Source of the DNA: Marinihelvus sp963695135
GTDB lineage: Bacteria; Pseudomonadota; Gammaproteobacteria; Xanthomonadales; SZUA-36
Length of the DNA stretch: 64,000 nt
Assembly: GCA_963695135.1 (NCBI GenBank)
Contig: CAVOGA010000001.1
Coordinates: 434,001-498,000, forward strand
Reading direction: 5' to 3'
Of the stretch, positions 26,595 through 37,255 are shown in pieces. Below the pieces are notes generated by a model. It did not search any database. It saw only the letters and a program-made list of their open reading frames with translations, and was not told the DNA's origin. The position numbers were made by a program, and so were the translations under genes. The stretch's first letter is position 1, and every line of letters begins with the position of its first letter.

Positions 26595-27083
26595 ATGGAC
26601 CTGAGTATCTTGTGGTGGGTAATCGCTGTATTGCTCGTGATCGGCGGCCTCGTGGGCACCATTCTGCCGGCGATGCCCGGCGTGCCCATGGTGTTTGGCG
26701 GCTTGCTCCTGGCGGCCTGGATTACGGGCTTTGAGCCTGCCGGCGTCGGCACGATTGCAGTTCTTGGCGTCCTGACCATCGCAGCCTGGTTGATTGACTT
26801 TCTGGCCGCTGCATTGGGCGCCCAAAGACTGGGGGCCAGCCCCCGGGCGTTCTGGGGCGCGATGTTTGGCGCCATTGCGGGGATGTTTTTCGGGTTGCCG
26901 GGGATCATCCTGGGACCGTTTGTCGGCGCCGTGGTCGCCGAGCTCAGTGGCGGCCGCTCGGTCAAGGATGCGGGCCGGGCCGGGGTCGGCGCCTGGATCG
27001 GCACGGTGATCGGTGCCGCGGCCAAGCTGGCGATTGCCTTCACGATGGTTGGTTTCTTTATCCTCCGCCAGTTCTTCAATTAG
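26595..27083 (+). CDS. DUF456 family membrane protein
   Basis: A 162-residue inner-membrane protein with four hydrophobic segments. The glycine-rich pattern LVGTILPAMPGVPMVFGG and GMFFGLPGIILGPFVGAVVAEL are the two repeats typical of DUF456. No function is established for the family. ATG at 26595 is chosen over a GTG three codons upstream. Confidence 0.88.
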   Translation: MDLSILWWVIAVLLVIGGLVGTILPAMPGVPMVFGGLLLAAWITGFEPAGVGTIAVLGVLTIAAWLIDFLAAALGAQRLGASPRAFWGAMFGAIAGMFFGLPGIILGPFVGAVVAELSGGRSVKDAGRAGVGAWIGTVIGAAAKLAIAFTMVGFFILRQFFN

Positions 27084-27162
27084 CCGCGTCAAGAGCGGGC
27101 GGCGTCGCGGGCACGGCAACGCGCCCGGATTGGCTCAGACAGGCCGGACAAGAAGGCCGGGC

Positions 27163-27190
27163 AAAAAAAGACCCGGCTGCATGCCGGGTC
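27163..27190 (-). terminator. thrC: Rho-independent terminator of the asnB-thrABC operon
   Basis: On the minus strand GACCCGGC and GCCGGGTC form an eight-base-pair stem with a five-base loop, followed by T7. It lies about 95 bases after the thrC stop. Confidence 0.88.
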
Positions 27191-27285
27191 GAATCAGAGA
27201 TGAATCACAACCTTATGCAGGTCCGTTCACTGTTATAACCAACGATCAGAAAAAAAGTTGGTGCGCTCGTAAAAACCGGCGCGCA

Positions 27286-28542
27286 TCACAGCAGCGCCTC
27301 CAGGGAGCGGAAGTCGCCGGGAATCCGCGCAGAAAGCACCTCCAGGTCCCGCACCGCCTCCAGTGCGGGCGGCAACGGCACCGGCCGGCCCAGCGCCGAC
27401 TCCATGACCTCGGCAAACTTTGCCGGGTGGGCCGTGCACAAAAACACCCCGGTCTCGCCTGCTGCCAGGTCACGCTGCAGGGCGCGCCAGGCCAGGGCGG
27501 AATGGGGATCCGCCAGGTAAGACTGCCCGTCCAGGGCGCGAATCGCATCGGTGGTCGATTCATCGCTCACGGAGCGGCTGGTAAGCACCCCGGTGATGGA
27601 CTTGCCGGCCCGCCGGGCCAGCTCTTCGACCCGCGGAAAATTATTCGGTCGCGAAATATCCATCGCGTTACTCAGCGTGGCCACCGTTGGCCGCGGCGCC
27701 CATTGGCCGTCCGCCAGGTAGCGCGGCACCGTGTCATTGATGTTGGTGGCCGCAAGCACCCGGCGCATGGGCAAGCCCAGCGCCCGGGCGACCAGGCAGG
27801 CGGTGACATTTCCGAAGTTTCCGCTCGGCACGCAAAACACCGGCGCTTCACCCCCGAGCATGGCAACGGATTCAAAGTAGTAGCACACCTGCGCCAGCAG
27901 GCGGGCCACGTTGATCGAGTTGGCGGAGTTCAGGCCCAGGCGCTGGCGCAGCGCCGGGTCGTCGAAAGCCTGTTTAACCAGCGCCTGGCAGGTGTCGAAA
28001 TCCGCCTGCACGGCAACCGTTTCGATATTGTCACCCAGCGTGCAGAACAGCTTTTCCTGCAGTGGTGAAATACGCCCTTCCGGATAGAGGATCACGGCGC
28101 GGACGCCATCGATGCCATGGAAGGCATGGGCTACCGCGGCGCCCGTGTCTCCGGAGGTGGCGGTCAGGATGGTCGTCGGGCTGCCATCGGTAAATTCCGC
28201 CAGGCAGGCAGCGAGGAAGCGGGCGCCGAAATCCTTGAACGCCAGGGACGGTCCGTGGAACAGCTCCAGCGCAAAGCTGCCATCCGGCAATTGCGGCTGC
28301 TCGATGGGAAAATCGAAGGCCTGCGTCACCAGCCGGAGGGTGGTCGCGTTCTCCAGCCCGGTGAGGTGGGCCAATAGCCGGGCACTGCGTTCGACGAACG
28401 GCAGGGCGAGCAAGCCGGGAACGTCCTCGAGCGGATCGATGCGCTCCGGAAAGTAAAGCCCCTGGTCATGGCCCAGGCCCCGTTGCACCGCCCGGGCAAA
28501 GGGTACCCGGTCATCGGCATGTTTGAGGTTGACGAACTCCAC
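27286..28542 (-). CDS. thrC: Threonine synthase
   Basis: A 418-residue PLP enzyme that turns O-phosphohomoserine into threonine. The PLP lysine is in LAFKDFGARF, and the phosphate-binding PSGNFGNVTA is near residue 230. The TATSGDTGAAVAHAF motif is also present. A GTG start at 28542 gives the usual N-terminus VEFVNLKHADDRVPF; the upstream extension lies inside thrB. It is the last gene of the operon and shows no frameshift. Confidence 0.95.
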   Translation of the reverse strand: MEFVNLKHADDRVPFARAVQRGLGHDQGLYFPERIDPLEDVPGLLALPFVERSARLLAHLTGLENATTLRLVTQAFDFPIEQPQLPDGSFALELFHGPSLAFKDFGARFLAACLAEFTDGSPTTILTATSGDTGAAVAHAFHGIDGVRAVILYPEGRISPLQEKLFCTLGDNIETVAVQADFDTCQALVKQAFDDPALRQRLGLNSANSINVARLLAQVCYYFESVAMLGGEAPVFCVPSGNFGNVTACLVARALGLPMRRVLAATNINDTVPRYLADGQWAPRPTVATLSNAMDISRPNNFPRVEELARRAGKSITGVLTSRSVSDESTTDAIRALDGQSYLADPHSALAWRALQRDLAAGETGVFLCTAHPAKFAEVMESALGRPVPLPPALEAVRDLEVLSARIPGDFRSLEALL

Positions 28543-28547
28543 CCGGC

Positions 28548-29497
28548 TCAGGCTCCGTGCAGCTGGCGGGCGCCCGCGAGATCGGCGCGGCAATGGCGGA
28601 CAAAACCCTGATCCGTCTGCAGGAAGTTCTCCTGGAGCCAGACCTTGCCCCTGGCCGCGACCTGGCTGTTGTCGGCGATGGCGAACACCGTCGGACCGGA
28701 GCCGGAAATGCCGAAGGCCAGCGCACCCAGCGACATGAGGGCCTTGCGGGCTTCATCAAAGCCGGGAATCAGCGCCTTGCGCCAGGGCTCCGCAATCAGG
28801 TCGTTCATGCACGCCGCCGCGTCCCGCGGATCGCCGCTGTACAGCTCGTGCACGAACCGCGCGAACTGCGCCCCGTGGGCAACCACCGTTGAGCGCCGCA
28901 GGCGGTCCGGCAACAGCGCCCGCGCAGCCTTGGTTTCCATGCGTGTTCCGGGCCAGGCCACGAGCACCTGCCAACCGCCGGGCCAGGGCAGATGCGTTCT
29001 GGTGGCGCGCCGTCCGGCATGCACAGGCGCAGACCACCGAGCAGGCTGGGCGCGATGTTGTCCAGGTGAACATCACCGCTGATGTTGCCTTCCATCTCGG
29101 CCATGAGCTGCAGCAGTTCGGGCCGGTTCAGCGGCTGACCGAAGAAGCGGTTGAGCGCCACCAGGGTGGCAACAATGGAACTGGCGCTGGAGCCCAGGCC
29201 ACTGCCCACGGGCAGGCGCTTTTCCAGGTGTACCTGGAGCGTCTCGATTTCCTTGCCCGCCGCGCGGGTCAGGCGCTCGAAGCGCCGGCAGGACGCCATC
29301 ACGATGTTGTCTTCCGGATCCTCGGGCAGTTCACTGGCGAAGGGCCCGTCAACCTTCAGCACCCAGTCGTCCTGGCTGCCCGCGCGCAGGCTGACCACGT
29401 CGCCGATGACATCGCCGTCGACCGCATGCAGCGCGAGGCCCAGGGAATCAAAGCCCACGGACAGGTTGCCGATTGATGCCGGCGCAAAAACTTTCAT
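28548..29497 (-). CDS. thrB: Homoserine kinase, one apparent frameshift
   Basis: A GHMP kinase that phosphorylates homoserine. The N-terminal MKVFAPASIGNLSVGFDSLG and the ATP loop LPVGSGLGSSASS are intact, and the C-terminal LAFGISGSGPTVFAI is present in another frame. The break lies in 28994-29014, between CMPDGAPP and THLPWPGGW. Total length, about 316 residues, is normal when joined. The gene is essential for threonine synthesis and thrA and thrC flank it, so sequence error is more likely than loss. Confidence 0.9.
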
Positions 29498-29527
29498 GTT
29501 CGAAACTCCATGCCCCTTGGTGGGGTT

Positions 29528-31979
29528 TTAGTTATCCAGCGGCCGCCAGGCGGTCCGCAGCACGTCCATATACACGCCGGCCGCGGTAACCGCGGCCCCC
29601 GCACCATAGCCCCGCAACACCATGGGAATCGGCTGATAGTAGTCGGTGTAGACCACCAGCGCGTTTTCCCCGTCGCGAATGCTGCCCAGCGGCTTCTCCG
29701 CCGGTACCGACTCGATGGATACGCGGCAGCGGCCATCGGCAATACGTCCCACGTAACGGAGCACCTCGCCCTTCTCCCGGGCTGCCGCTATCCGTTCCGC
29801 GAAGCCCGCATCAAGGGCTTCCAGGCGCCCGGGCAGCTCGGCCACCGCGGCATCTGCGGCAAAGCCCTCCTCGATTACCGGCATCACCTCGACATCCGCC
29901 AGCTCAAGCTCCATGCCCACCTCGCGGGCAACGATCAGCAGCTTGCGCGCCACGTCCATGCCGCTCAGGTCATCGCGCGGATCCGGCTCCGTGAAGCCAA
30001 GCTCCATGGCGCGCGCGACCGCGGCAGATAAGCTTTTGCCATCCTCAAGCAGACCGAAAATCATCGACAGGGAGCCCGACAGTATGCCCTCGAAGACCCG
30101 CAACCGGTCCCCTGATCGCATCAGGCCGGCCACCGTATCGATGACCGGCAGACCTGCGCCCACGTTGGTCTCGTACAGGAACTTGCGGAAGTTGCGGGCG
30201 GCCGTCTGCCGGATCTTGCGGTAGTAGGCCTGGTCCAGCGTGTTGGCCTTCTTGTTGGCGCAGACCACGTTAAAGCCGTTGGCAAGCAGGCTGTCATAGC
30301 AGCGCGCCAGGCCTTCGTCGGAAGTGCAGTCAACCACGGTCGGGTTGAGAAGTCCCAGCGCGTCCTTGACCGCGATGATGTCATCGACCGTGTAAGGCCG
30401 GCCATCGCGTTGCAGCTGCTCCTGCCAGTCATCCAGGTCAATCTCATCGCTGGCCACCAGCAGTTTGCTGCTGTTCGCGATGGCGCGGACCTTCAGCTGC
30501 CCGTTGCTGTTCCGCCAGCTGACCGGCCTGGCGGCGGAACTGGGCAAGCAATTCACCACCGACGTTGCCGCAGCCGATGACCAGCACATCAATATGGCTG
30601 GTATGGCCGAAAAAGGCGGTGTGGCTGGCGCGCGTGGCAGCAACCGCATCCCGGCGGTCGACCACCAGGGAGATGCCGCACTCGGTCGAGCCCTGCGCAA
30701 TGACCTCCACGTTCACACCGGCCGCCGAATTGGCGGTCAGAAAGCGGGCTGCAATACCCCGGTTGTGCTTCATGCCGTCGCCGACCAGCGTCACCACGGC
30801 CCGCTCCTCGAGCACCGTGATCTCGCTGACCAGGCCATGCAGACGCTCAAAGTGAAACTCATCTTCCAGCGCCTTGCGGGCAATGGCGGACTGTTCCGTG
30901 CGCACGCACAGCGTGATGCTGTACTCGGAGGAAGACTGCACAATCAGCAGCACCGATATGCTGCGCTGCGCCAGCGCGCCCATCAGCCGGTGCGCCACAC
31001 CCACCCGCCCGCGCAGACCGGTGCCGGCAATGGTGATGGCGGCCACGTGATCCAGCAGGGAAATGCCGCGCACCGCGTCTTCCTGCGATGCACCGGCGTG
31101 CACCACGGTACCCGGCAGATCCGGCTCGTAGGTATTGCGGATTTCGCAGGGAATGCGCACCGCGGCCAGCGGCGCGAGGGCCTTGGAGCTGATGACGCCC
31201 GCGCCGTAGAAAGACAGCTCCATCGCCTCGGCGTAGCTGACTTCCGGCAGAACCCGGGCATTGCTGACCAGGCGAGGGTCGGCGGTGTAAAAACCGTCAA
31301 CGTTTTTCCAGATCTGGCAGCAACGGGCCTCCAGCGCCGCGGCGATCGCCGCGGCGGAGTAGTCGGAGCCATCGCGTCCCAGCAACTGGTAAGCGCCTGC
31401 GGCGTTACGCCCGTGGAACCCCGGCAGAACCAGGATGCGCGGGCCGTTCTCGGTCGCTGCGCGCAGCCGGGGCCTGGCCAGGTCCAGGTCCACGATCGAG
31501 TCCAGCCAGCTGTCATCAGCCGGGGGGATCAGATCCGAATCGGACCACTGCGCGTCCTGCCCCTGCAGACGCAGCAGTTCGGCCATTAACCGGCTGCTCA
31601 GGTTTTCACCGGAGGCCAGAATTTCCGCGCGGCTCTCATCCGGGCAGTTTTCCAGCAGGCTGATGCCCTGCAGCCGCTTGTACAGCCGCGCCCGCCGTTC
31701 CTCGAGCACATCCTGCAGTGCCCGGGTGTCCAGGCCGTCCGCCGCGAAGCCGTCGATGATGGATTGTTCTGCAGCGATGATCGCATCCACCGGGGCTTGC
31801 CAGGCCTCGCCGGCCACCGCGGCCTCGATCGCTTCGATCAGGAGATTGGTGACGCCATAGACAGCGGACAGCACCACCACGAGCTGTTCCTGCTGCGCAA
31901 AACGGGAGATGAGCGCCGCGCTCGCGCGAAAGCCTTCAACCGTTGCCAGGGAGGACCCGCCAAATTTTTGCACCAGCAT
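29528..31979 (-). CDS. thrA: Bifunctional aspartokinase/homoserine dehydrogenase, one apparent frameshift
   Basis: About 817 residues when joined, matching ThrA/MetL proteins. The aspartokinase part starts MLVQKFGGSSLATVEGF and is followed by two ACT-like regions. The dehydrogenase part has the cofactor motif VIGCGNVGGELL near the junction and GLPVIDTVAG with LSGSLSMIFG downstream. The frame changes in about 30500-30520, between QLAEQQ and NGQLKVRAIA. Its ATG shares one base with the asnB stop (TGATG), so it is translationally coupled. Feedback by threonine is expected from the family. Confidence 0.92.
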
Positions 31980-33648
31980 CAGTAAGCGTCCTTGTGTACA
32001 GAGCGCATGGCGCGGCCACTGGGGTCAGCCAGTGCCGCAAAAGACGGATCCCAGGCCATGGCCTCAGGCGATGAACACGCCACCGACTTGCCGCCGGGAA
32101 CGCACAGGGCGGCGCTGGGCAGGGGAAAGTGGCGCTCGAAAATGCTTCGATACAGGAACGCCTCTTTCGTGTCCGGTGTGTTGTGCGGAAACCGGCGGCC
32201 GGCGGTTTCCAGCGCGTGATCACTGACCTGGTTGGCCGCGTGATCGCGCAGCGCATCAATCCAGCCGTAGCCGACCCCGTCGGAAAACTGCTCCTTCTGA
32301 CGCCAGGCGACCGCCTCGGGCAGAATGTCACCCAACGCTTCGCGCAGCACCTGTTTTTCCATGCCACCTTCCGGGACCATCTTGTCCGCCGGGTTCAGGG
32401 CCATGGCGAAATTCAGAAAATCCCGGTCCAGGAAGGGCACACGGGCCTCGACGCCCCAGGCCGACATGGCCTTGTTGGCGCGCAGGCAGTCGAACTGGTG
32501 CAGGCGCATGATCTTGCGCACCGTCTCCTCGTGGAAGGATCGGGCGTCGGGCGCCTTGTGAAAATAGAGATAGCCACCAAAAATTTCGTCGGCGCCTTCG
32601 CCGGACAGCACCATCTTGATGCCCATGGCGCGGATTTTTCGCGCCATCAGGTACATCGGCGTGGCGGCGCGGATGGTGGTGACATCGTAGGTTTCCAGGT
32701 GATATATCACCTCTTCCAGGGCATCGATGCCTTCCTGCAGCGTATAGGTAAAGCCGTGGTGCACGGTGCCGATTGCCCGGCGAAACCTGCTCTGCCGCCG
32801 CCAGGTCGGGAGAGCCCTCCAGCCCGACCGCAAAGGAGTGCAGTCGCGGCCACCAGGCCGGAGACTTTCTCGTCATCTTCGACCCGGCGTTCCGCATGGC
32901 GGGCGGCCAGGGCGGCAATCAGGGACGAGTCCAGGCCCGCCGGACAGCAAGCACGCCGTAGGGCACGTCGCTCATCAGGTGGGCGCGGACGCTGTTATCC
33001 AGGGCGTCCGACCAGCGCCTGCCGGTCGACGGGTTCGCGGGACACTGCTTCGAAGTGTTCCCAGGCCGGGGTGAAATAAGCGCGTCGGCGCATCGTCCCC
33101 CTGCGCCCAGTAGTGCCCCGGAGGAAACTCCTGGACCTGCGTGCAGACCGCCATCAGCGCCTTCATTTCGCTGGCCACGTACAGGCGGCCCTCGTCATCG
33201 AAGCCGGTATAGAGGGGAATGATGCCGACCGGGTCCCGGGCGATCAGCCAGTGATCCTGCGCTGCATCGTAGAGGACAAAGGCGAACATGCCCCGCAAAC
33301 GGTTCAGAAAACCGGCGCCCTCGCTGAAGTACAGGGGCAAAATGACCTCGCAGTCCGATGCCGTGGTAAAGGCATAGTCGGGAAAGGACGTCGCGCAGCG
33401 CCTGGTGGTTATAGATCTCGCCGTTGACGGCCAGGGCGCACTGGCCGTCAGGACTGAGCAGGGGCTGGGCGCCGGTATTGACGTCAACGATGGCAAGGCG
33501 TTCGTGCGCCAGCACCGCGTGGGCGCTCGGTGTAGCTGCCGCTCCAATCGGGGCCGCGGTGGCGCAGCAACCGCGACTGGCGCAGGGCAACCTGGCGGAG
33601 ATCGACGCTTGCATCCCCGATATCAAGGATCCCGAAAATGGCACACAC
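31979..33648 (-). CDS. asnB: Asparagine synthetase B (glutamine-hydrolysing), about eight apparent frameshifts
   Basis: Pieces in three frames together give an AsnB of about 555 residues closely resembling E. coli AsnB. A GTG start at 33648 gives the catalytic CAIFGI N-terminus (Cys becomes residue 2 after Met). Then follow LLRHRGPDWSG, NGEIYNHQALRD, RDPVGIIPLY, VLSGEGADEIFGGY and WGVEARVPFLDRDF, all characteristic. Frames change near 33528-33540, 33378-33392, 33080-33090, 33005-33012, 32953, 32942, 32855-32865 and 32780-32790; the last 284 residues are unbroken. The order of motifs is complete, so either the sequence quality is poor here or it is a recent pseudogene. It leads an operon with thrABC. 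Confidence 0.88.
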
Positions 33649-33684
33649 GAAAAGACACCTGCTTCTGAGCTAAAGGAGCATCAT

Positions 33685-33701
33685 AACCAGCAATGCTGGT
33701 T
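33685..33701. promoter_or_regulatory. Inverted repeat in the asnB/asmA divergent promoter region
   Basis: AACCAGC and GCTGGTT are separated by AAT. It lies 37 bases upstream of the asnB start and 107 bases before the AsmA gene, in the 159-base divergent region. It could be an operator; no regulator is identified. Confidence 0.3.
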
Positions 33702-33807
33702 CGTTGAACCTCTGGAGATTGAACACCCGGCAATAAGCCCCGGCGGCTTGCACCCAGGCAGCAGGGGAAGGAAGATAAAACCCCGTCCGGATGCGAGCCC
33801 CTGACCC

Positions 33808-36800
33808 ATGCGCCTAAAACGAGTCTTGTTGACCGGCTTCGGGGGCGCCGTTGTGCTTTGTGGCGCCACGCTGCTCTGGCTGTTTAACACCGACCTGGGC
33901 CGTTTCCAGCCGCAGATCCAGGCTTATCTTGGTGAACAGCTGCACCGGGAGGTCAAACTCGACACCCTGTCCCTGGAGCTTGGCTGGCCCACCCGGCTTG
34001 CCCTCACGGGGTTGTCCATCGCCAATGCACCCTGGGCCGGAGACAAACCCCTGCTTGAAATTGACCGCCTGGACGGGGCGGTTGACCTCTGGTCCCTGCT
34101 CAAGCGTGACCTGATCATTGTTGACAGCCTGGATGCCAGCGGCATCAGGCTGCAGCTGGCCTGGGACAAGGAGGGAGCAAGCAACTTTCAGTTCGGAGCG
34201 GACGATACCGGGAAGGAGCCCGCCCGGTCAGCCAGGCCCCGCGTGATACTGCGTGAAATCACCGTGGCCGACACCACCCTGGACCTGGTGCAGCCGGACC
34301 ATGCCAATCACATCGGGGTGTCCCGGCTGTCGCTCGACGAAAAAGCGGATGGCATGATTGCTGCCGATCTCAAGGGAACCGTTAACGACCAGCCGCTGAG
34401 TTTTACCGGTCAGCTGGGCACCTTCGATGCATTGCTGGCGGCCGCTAATGTCCGCTTTGACGGGACGGGGCAGTTTGCGCGCCTGGATTTCAAGGGCTCG
34501 GCAACGGTTGACGACCTGAAAGCGCCAAACCGTCCCGTACTGGACCTGCAGGTGAGCGGGCCGGACATCAGCGATATTGAACGCTTTCTTGGTGTTGAGC
34601 CCGCAGTGGCGGGGGCCTTCAAGGTACATGTGACGTCTTCCGTGGCAGACAAGGCCAAATGGCAGTTTGAGGTCGATGGCCAGGCAGGTGAGGTCACGGT
34701 TGAGGCAACAGGACAAGCGAACGGTCTGCGCGACCTGTCAACGGTGACCGTTTCCGCGCAGGGCAGCGGGCCCAGCCTGCAAAACGTAGCGGCATTGTTC
34801 GGCTTTAAAGATGCGCCGGCGGAAGCCTTCAAGATAGACGGGGCGGTAACACGAGACGGAGCGGCGCTGGCCATCAATGCCGTGCAGCTCACCATTGGGC
34901 CGACCCGGCTGAAGCTTGACGGCAAAATGGATCACTTCCCCCATGTCCTGGGCGGTGATATCAAGCTCGACGTCAGCGGGCCCGACCTGGCGCATTTTCG
35001 CAGCCTGCTGAAACTCCCCGGGATCGCCAAGGGGCCTTTTGAGCTCAACGCAGAGCTCAAACCCGCAGACAGCGAACAGGAGCTGTTAAGCCTGCAGCTG
35101 AAAAGCCAGCTTGCCAACGTCAAGCTGGACGGCACGCTGACCCGCGATCCCGCCTATCTCGGGAGCAAGCTGCAGGTTGACATCGACGGTCCCAGCGCGG
35201 CAGCGGTGCTGGAACGCTTTTCCGTGCCCGGCGTGACTGCCACGCCCTTTACGGCGAAGGCTGCTGTGACCATTGGCGACGGCATGGTGAGCCTGGATAA
35301 CGGCCTGGTTACCGGCCTATATGATGGCAACCTGGGCGTTGACGGGGATATCGGCTACGCGTTTTTCGACGGTAAAACACAGCTGAATCTGAGCCTGGCG
35401 GGACCGGACCTGGACCGCTCCCTGTCACACCTGTGGCCGGGCTCCCCCGCAAGAAAGGTGCCGTATGAAATCAAAACCCTGCTGCAGCCAGGCCCAGGGC
35501 AGATCCTGCTGAAGGACATGGCGCTTCAGGCAGGCCAGACGAACGCCTCCGCCACGGTAATGATCCCCTTAAAGCCAGGTGTTGAGGGGCTGGACATCAC
35601 CTTCAGCGGCAAGGGCCCGGACCTGAGCGCGTTTCTCAAGGGCCGCCTTGACACGGAACCGGGCCATGTCCAGGTGCCCGACAAGCCATGGGCTGTTTCC
35701 GGGCGGGTCCTGAAGCAGGCGGGTAAGTACAGCCTGACAAGCCTTAATCTGCAGGTGGCGGACCTTGCCGCTGACGGACAGGCAAGCCTGCCGTGGCCGC
35801 TGCACACGGGCGAGATGACGTTCAAGCTGAACGCCAGCGGCAACAACCTGGCGACCCTGTTCCCGGAGATCCACGGATTCAGCCCGGCCAGCGCGGCCTA
35901 TACCGTTGACCTCGATGGCGCCTGGACCATGGAGGGCTGGCAATTCGAGTCGTCCCGCCTGGGTTTCGCCGGCGCGGAAATGAGTTTCGAAGGCGATATT
36001 GACGGGCTTCCCGACTTTTCATCAACAGACTTTTCCTTGGATATAACGATTCCCAGCCTGCAGGCCCTGGGCGCCTGGAAGGGTGAGCCGCTTCCGGATG
36101 AAAGCGTGAGTCTCAACGGCCGGCTGAGCGGCTCCGTGGACCAGCTCTCGTTCCAGCAGCTCCAGGCCGCGCTCGGCAAGTCAAAGTCGCAGGGACAACT
36201 GAACATCAAGCCCGGTGATGAGCGCCTGGCGCTTAATTTTCAGATGAGCTCCGAGTCACTGGACCTGCGCAAAGTCTGGCCCGTAGATGAGCAAGAGAAG
36301 GCAGAAGCCAAGCCCAAACCCGCCGGTGACGGTCTGCTGATTCCCGACACACCCATCAACTTCGGTGTCCTGAAGCGCTTTGACGGGGACGCAGATATCA
36401 ACATCGGCAGGCTTACTCTGCCGGACCGCATACTCGATGAGCTGTTAGTCAATGCATCGCTTGACCAGGGTTCGCTGGTGCTACACCGCTACCACAGCAA
36501 GGGCCTGGCCGGTGATTTGTCAGCCACCGGTTCGCTGGACGTACTGGATTCGGGCGGCGCCCGGATTGCCCTGAAGCTGCGCAGCCACGGACCTGGTTCC
36601 CGACCGGAAGGACTGGAGGAACGTTGATCCGGCCACGCTGCCGCGCTTTAACGTGTCGCTCGACGGCAAGAGCAGCGGCGCTTCCCTGCGCGAACTGGCA
36701 GCCGGACTGAACGGCCAGGTCGCCATGGTGGCGAGCGAGGGCCTCCTCCCGGGTAAGGGCTTGGGGGAGCTGAACGCGTTGCTCCTGGAGCAGCTGGTAA

Positions 36801-37246
36801 GAATCCTGGTGCCCGGGCTCAAAACCCAGGCACCGACCCGGCTGATGTGCCTGGCAGCAAGGTTCGGTGTGGTTGACGGACTGGTGAGCACGGCACCGTT
36901 GTTCGTGCTGCGCACGGAAAAGGTCCTGTTGCAATCCAGCGGAACCCTGGACCTGAAAACCGAGGGCCTGCGGCTGGATTTTCAGACCACCCCGACCAAG
37001 TTCCTCAATACCAGCATTGCTGAACTCGTAAATCCGTTTGTCACCATCGAGGGAACGCTGTCGAAACCGTCACCTGTCATCAATCCGACCGGTACGCTGG
37101 TTTACGGGGGTGCTGCTGCCGCCACCGGTGGCCTGTCCATCGTCGCGAAGAGCCTTTGGGACCGCTTGCGCGGCTCAACCAAACCCTGTGAACACCTCCG
37201 CGAGGAACTGAGCAAAGAACTCGCCGGTGAACAAGTTGCTCAGTGA
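33808..37246 (+). CDS. AsmA family envelope protein, one apparent frameshift
   Basis: About 1,145 residues when joined. An N-terminal membrane anchor (VLLTGFGGAVVLCGATLLWLF) is followed by a long beta-rich periplasmic part with repeated patterns such as LDVSGPDLAHFRSLL and LQVSGPDISDIERFL. The C-terminal segment (RFNVSLDGKSSGASLRELAAGL) is the AsmA_2 domain. AsmA-like proteins are thought to bridge membranes for phospholipid transport. The frame changes near 36588-36592, between LKLRSHG and DLVPDRKDWRNVD. Confidence 0.85.
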
Positions 37247-37255
37247 GTGGGGTGC

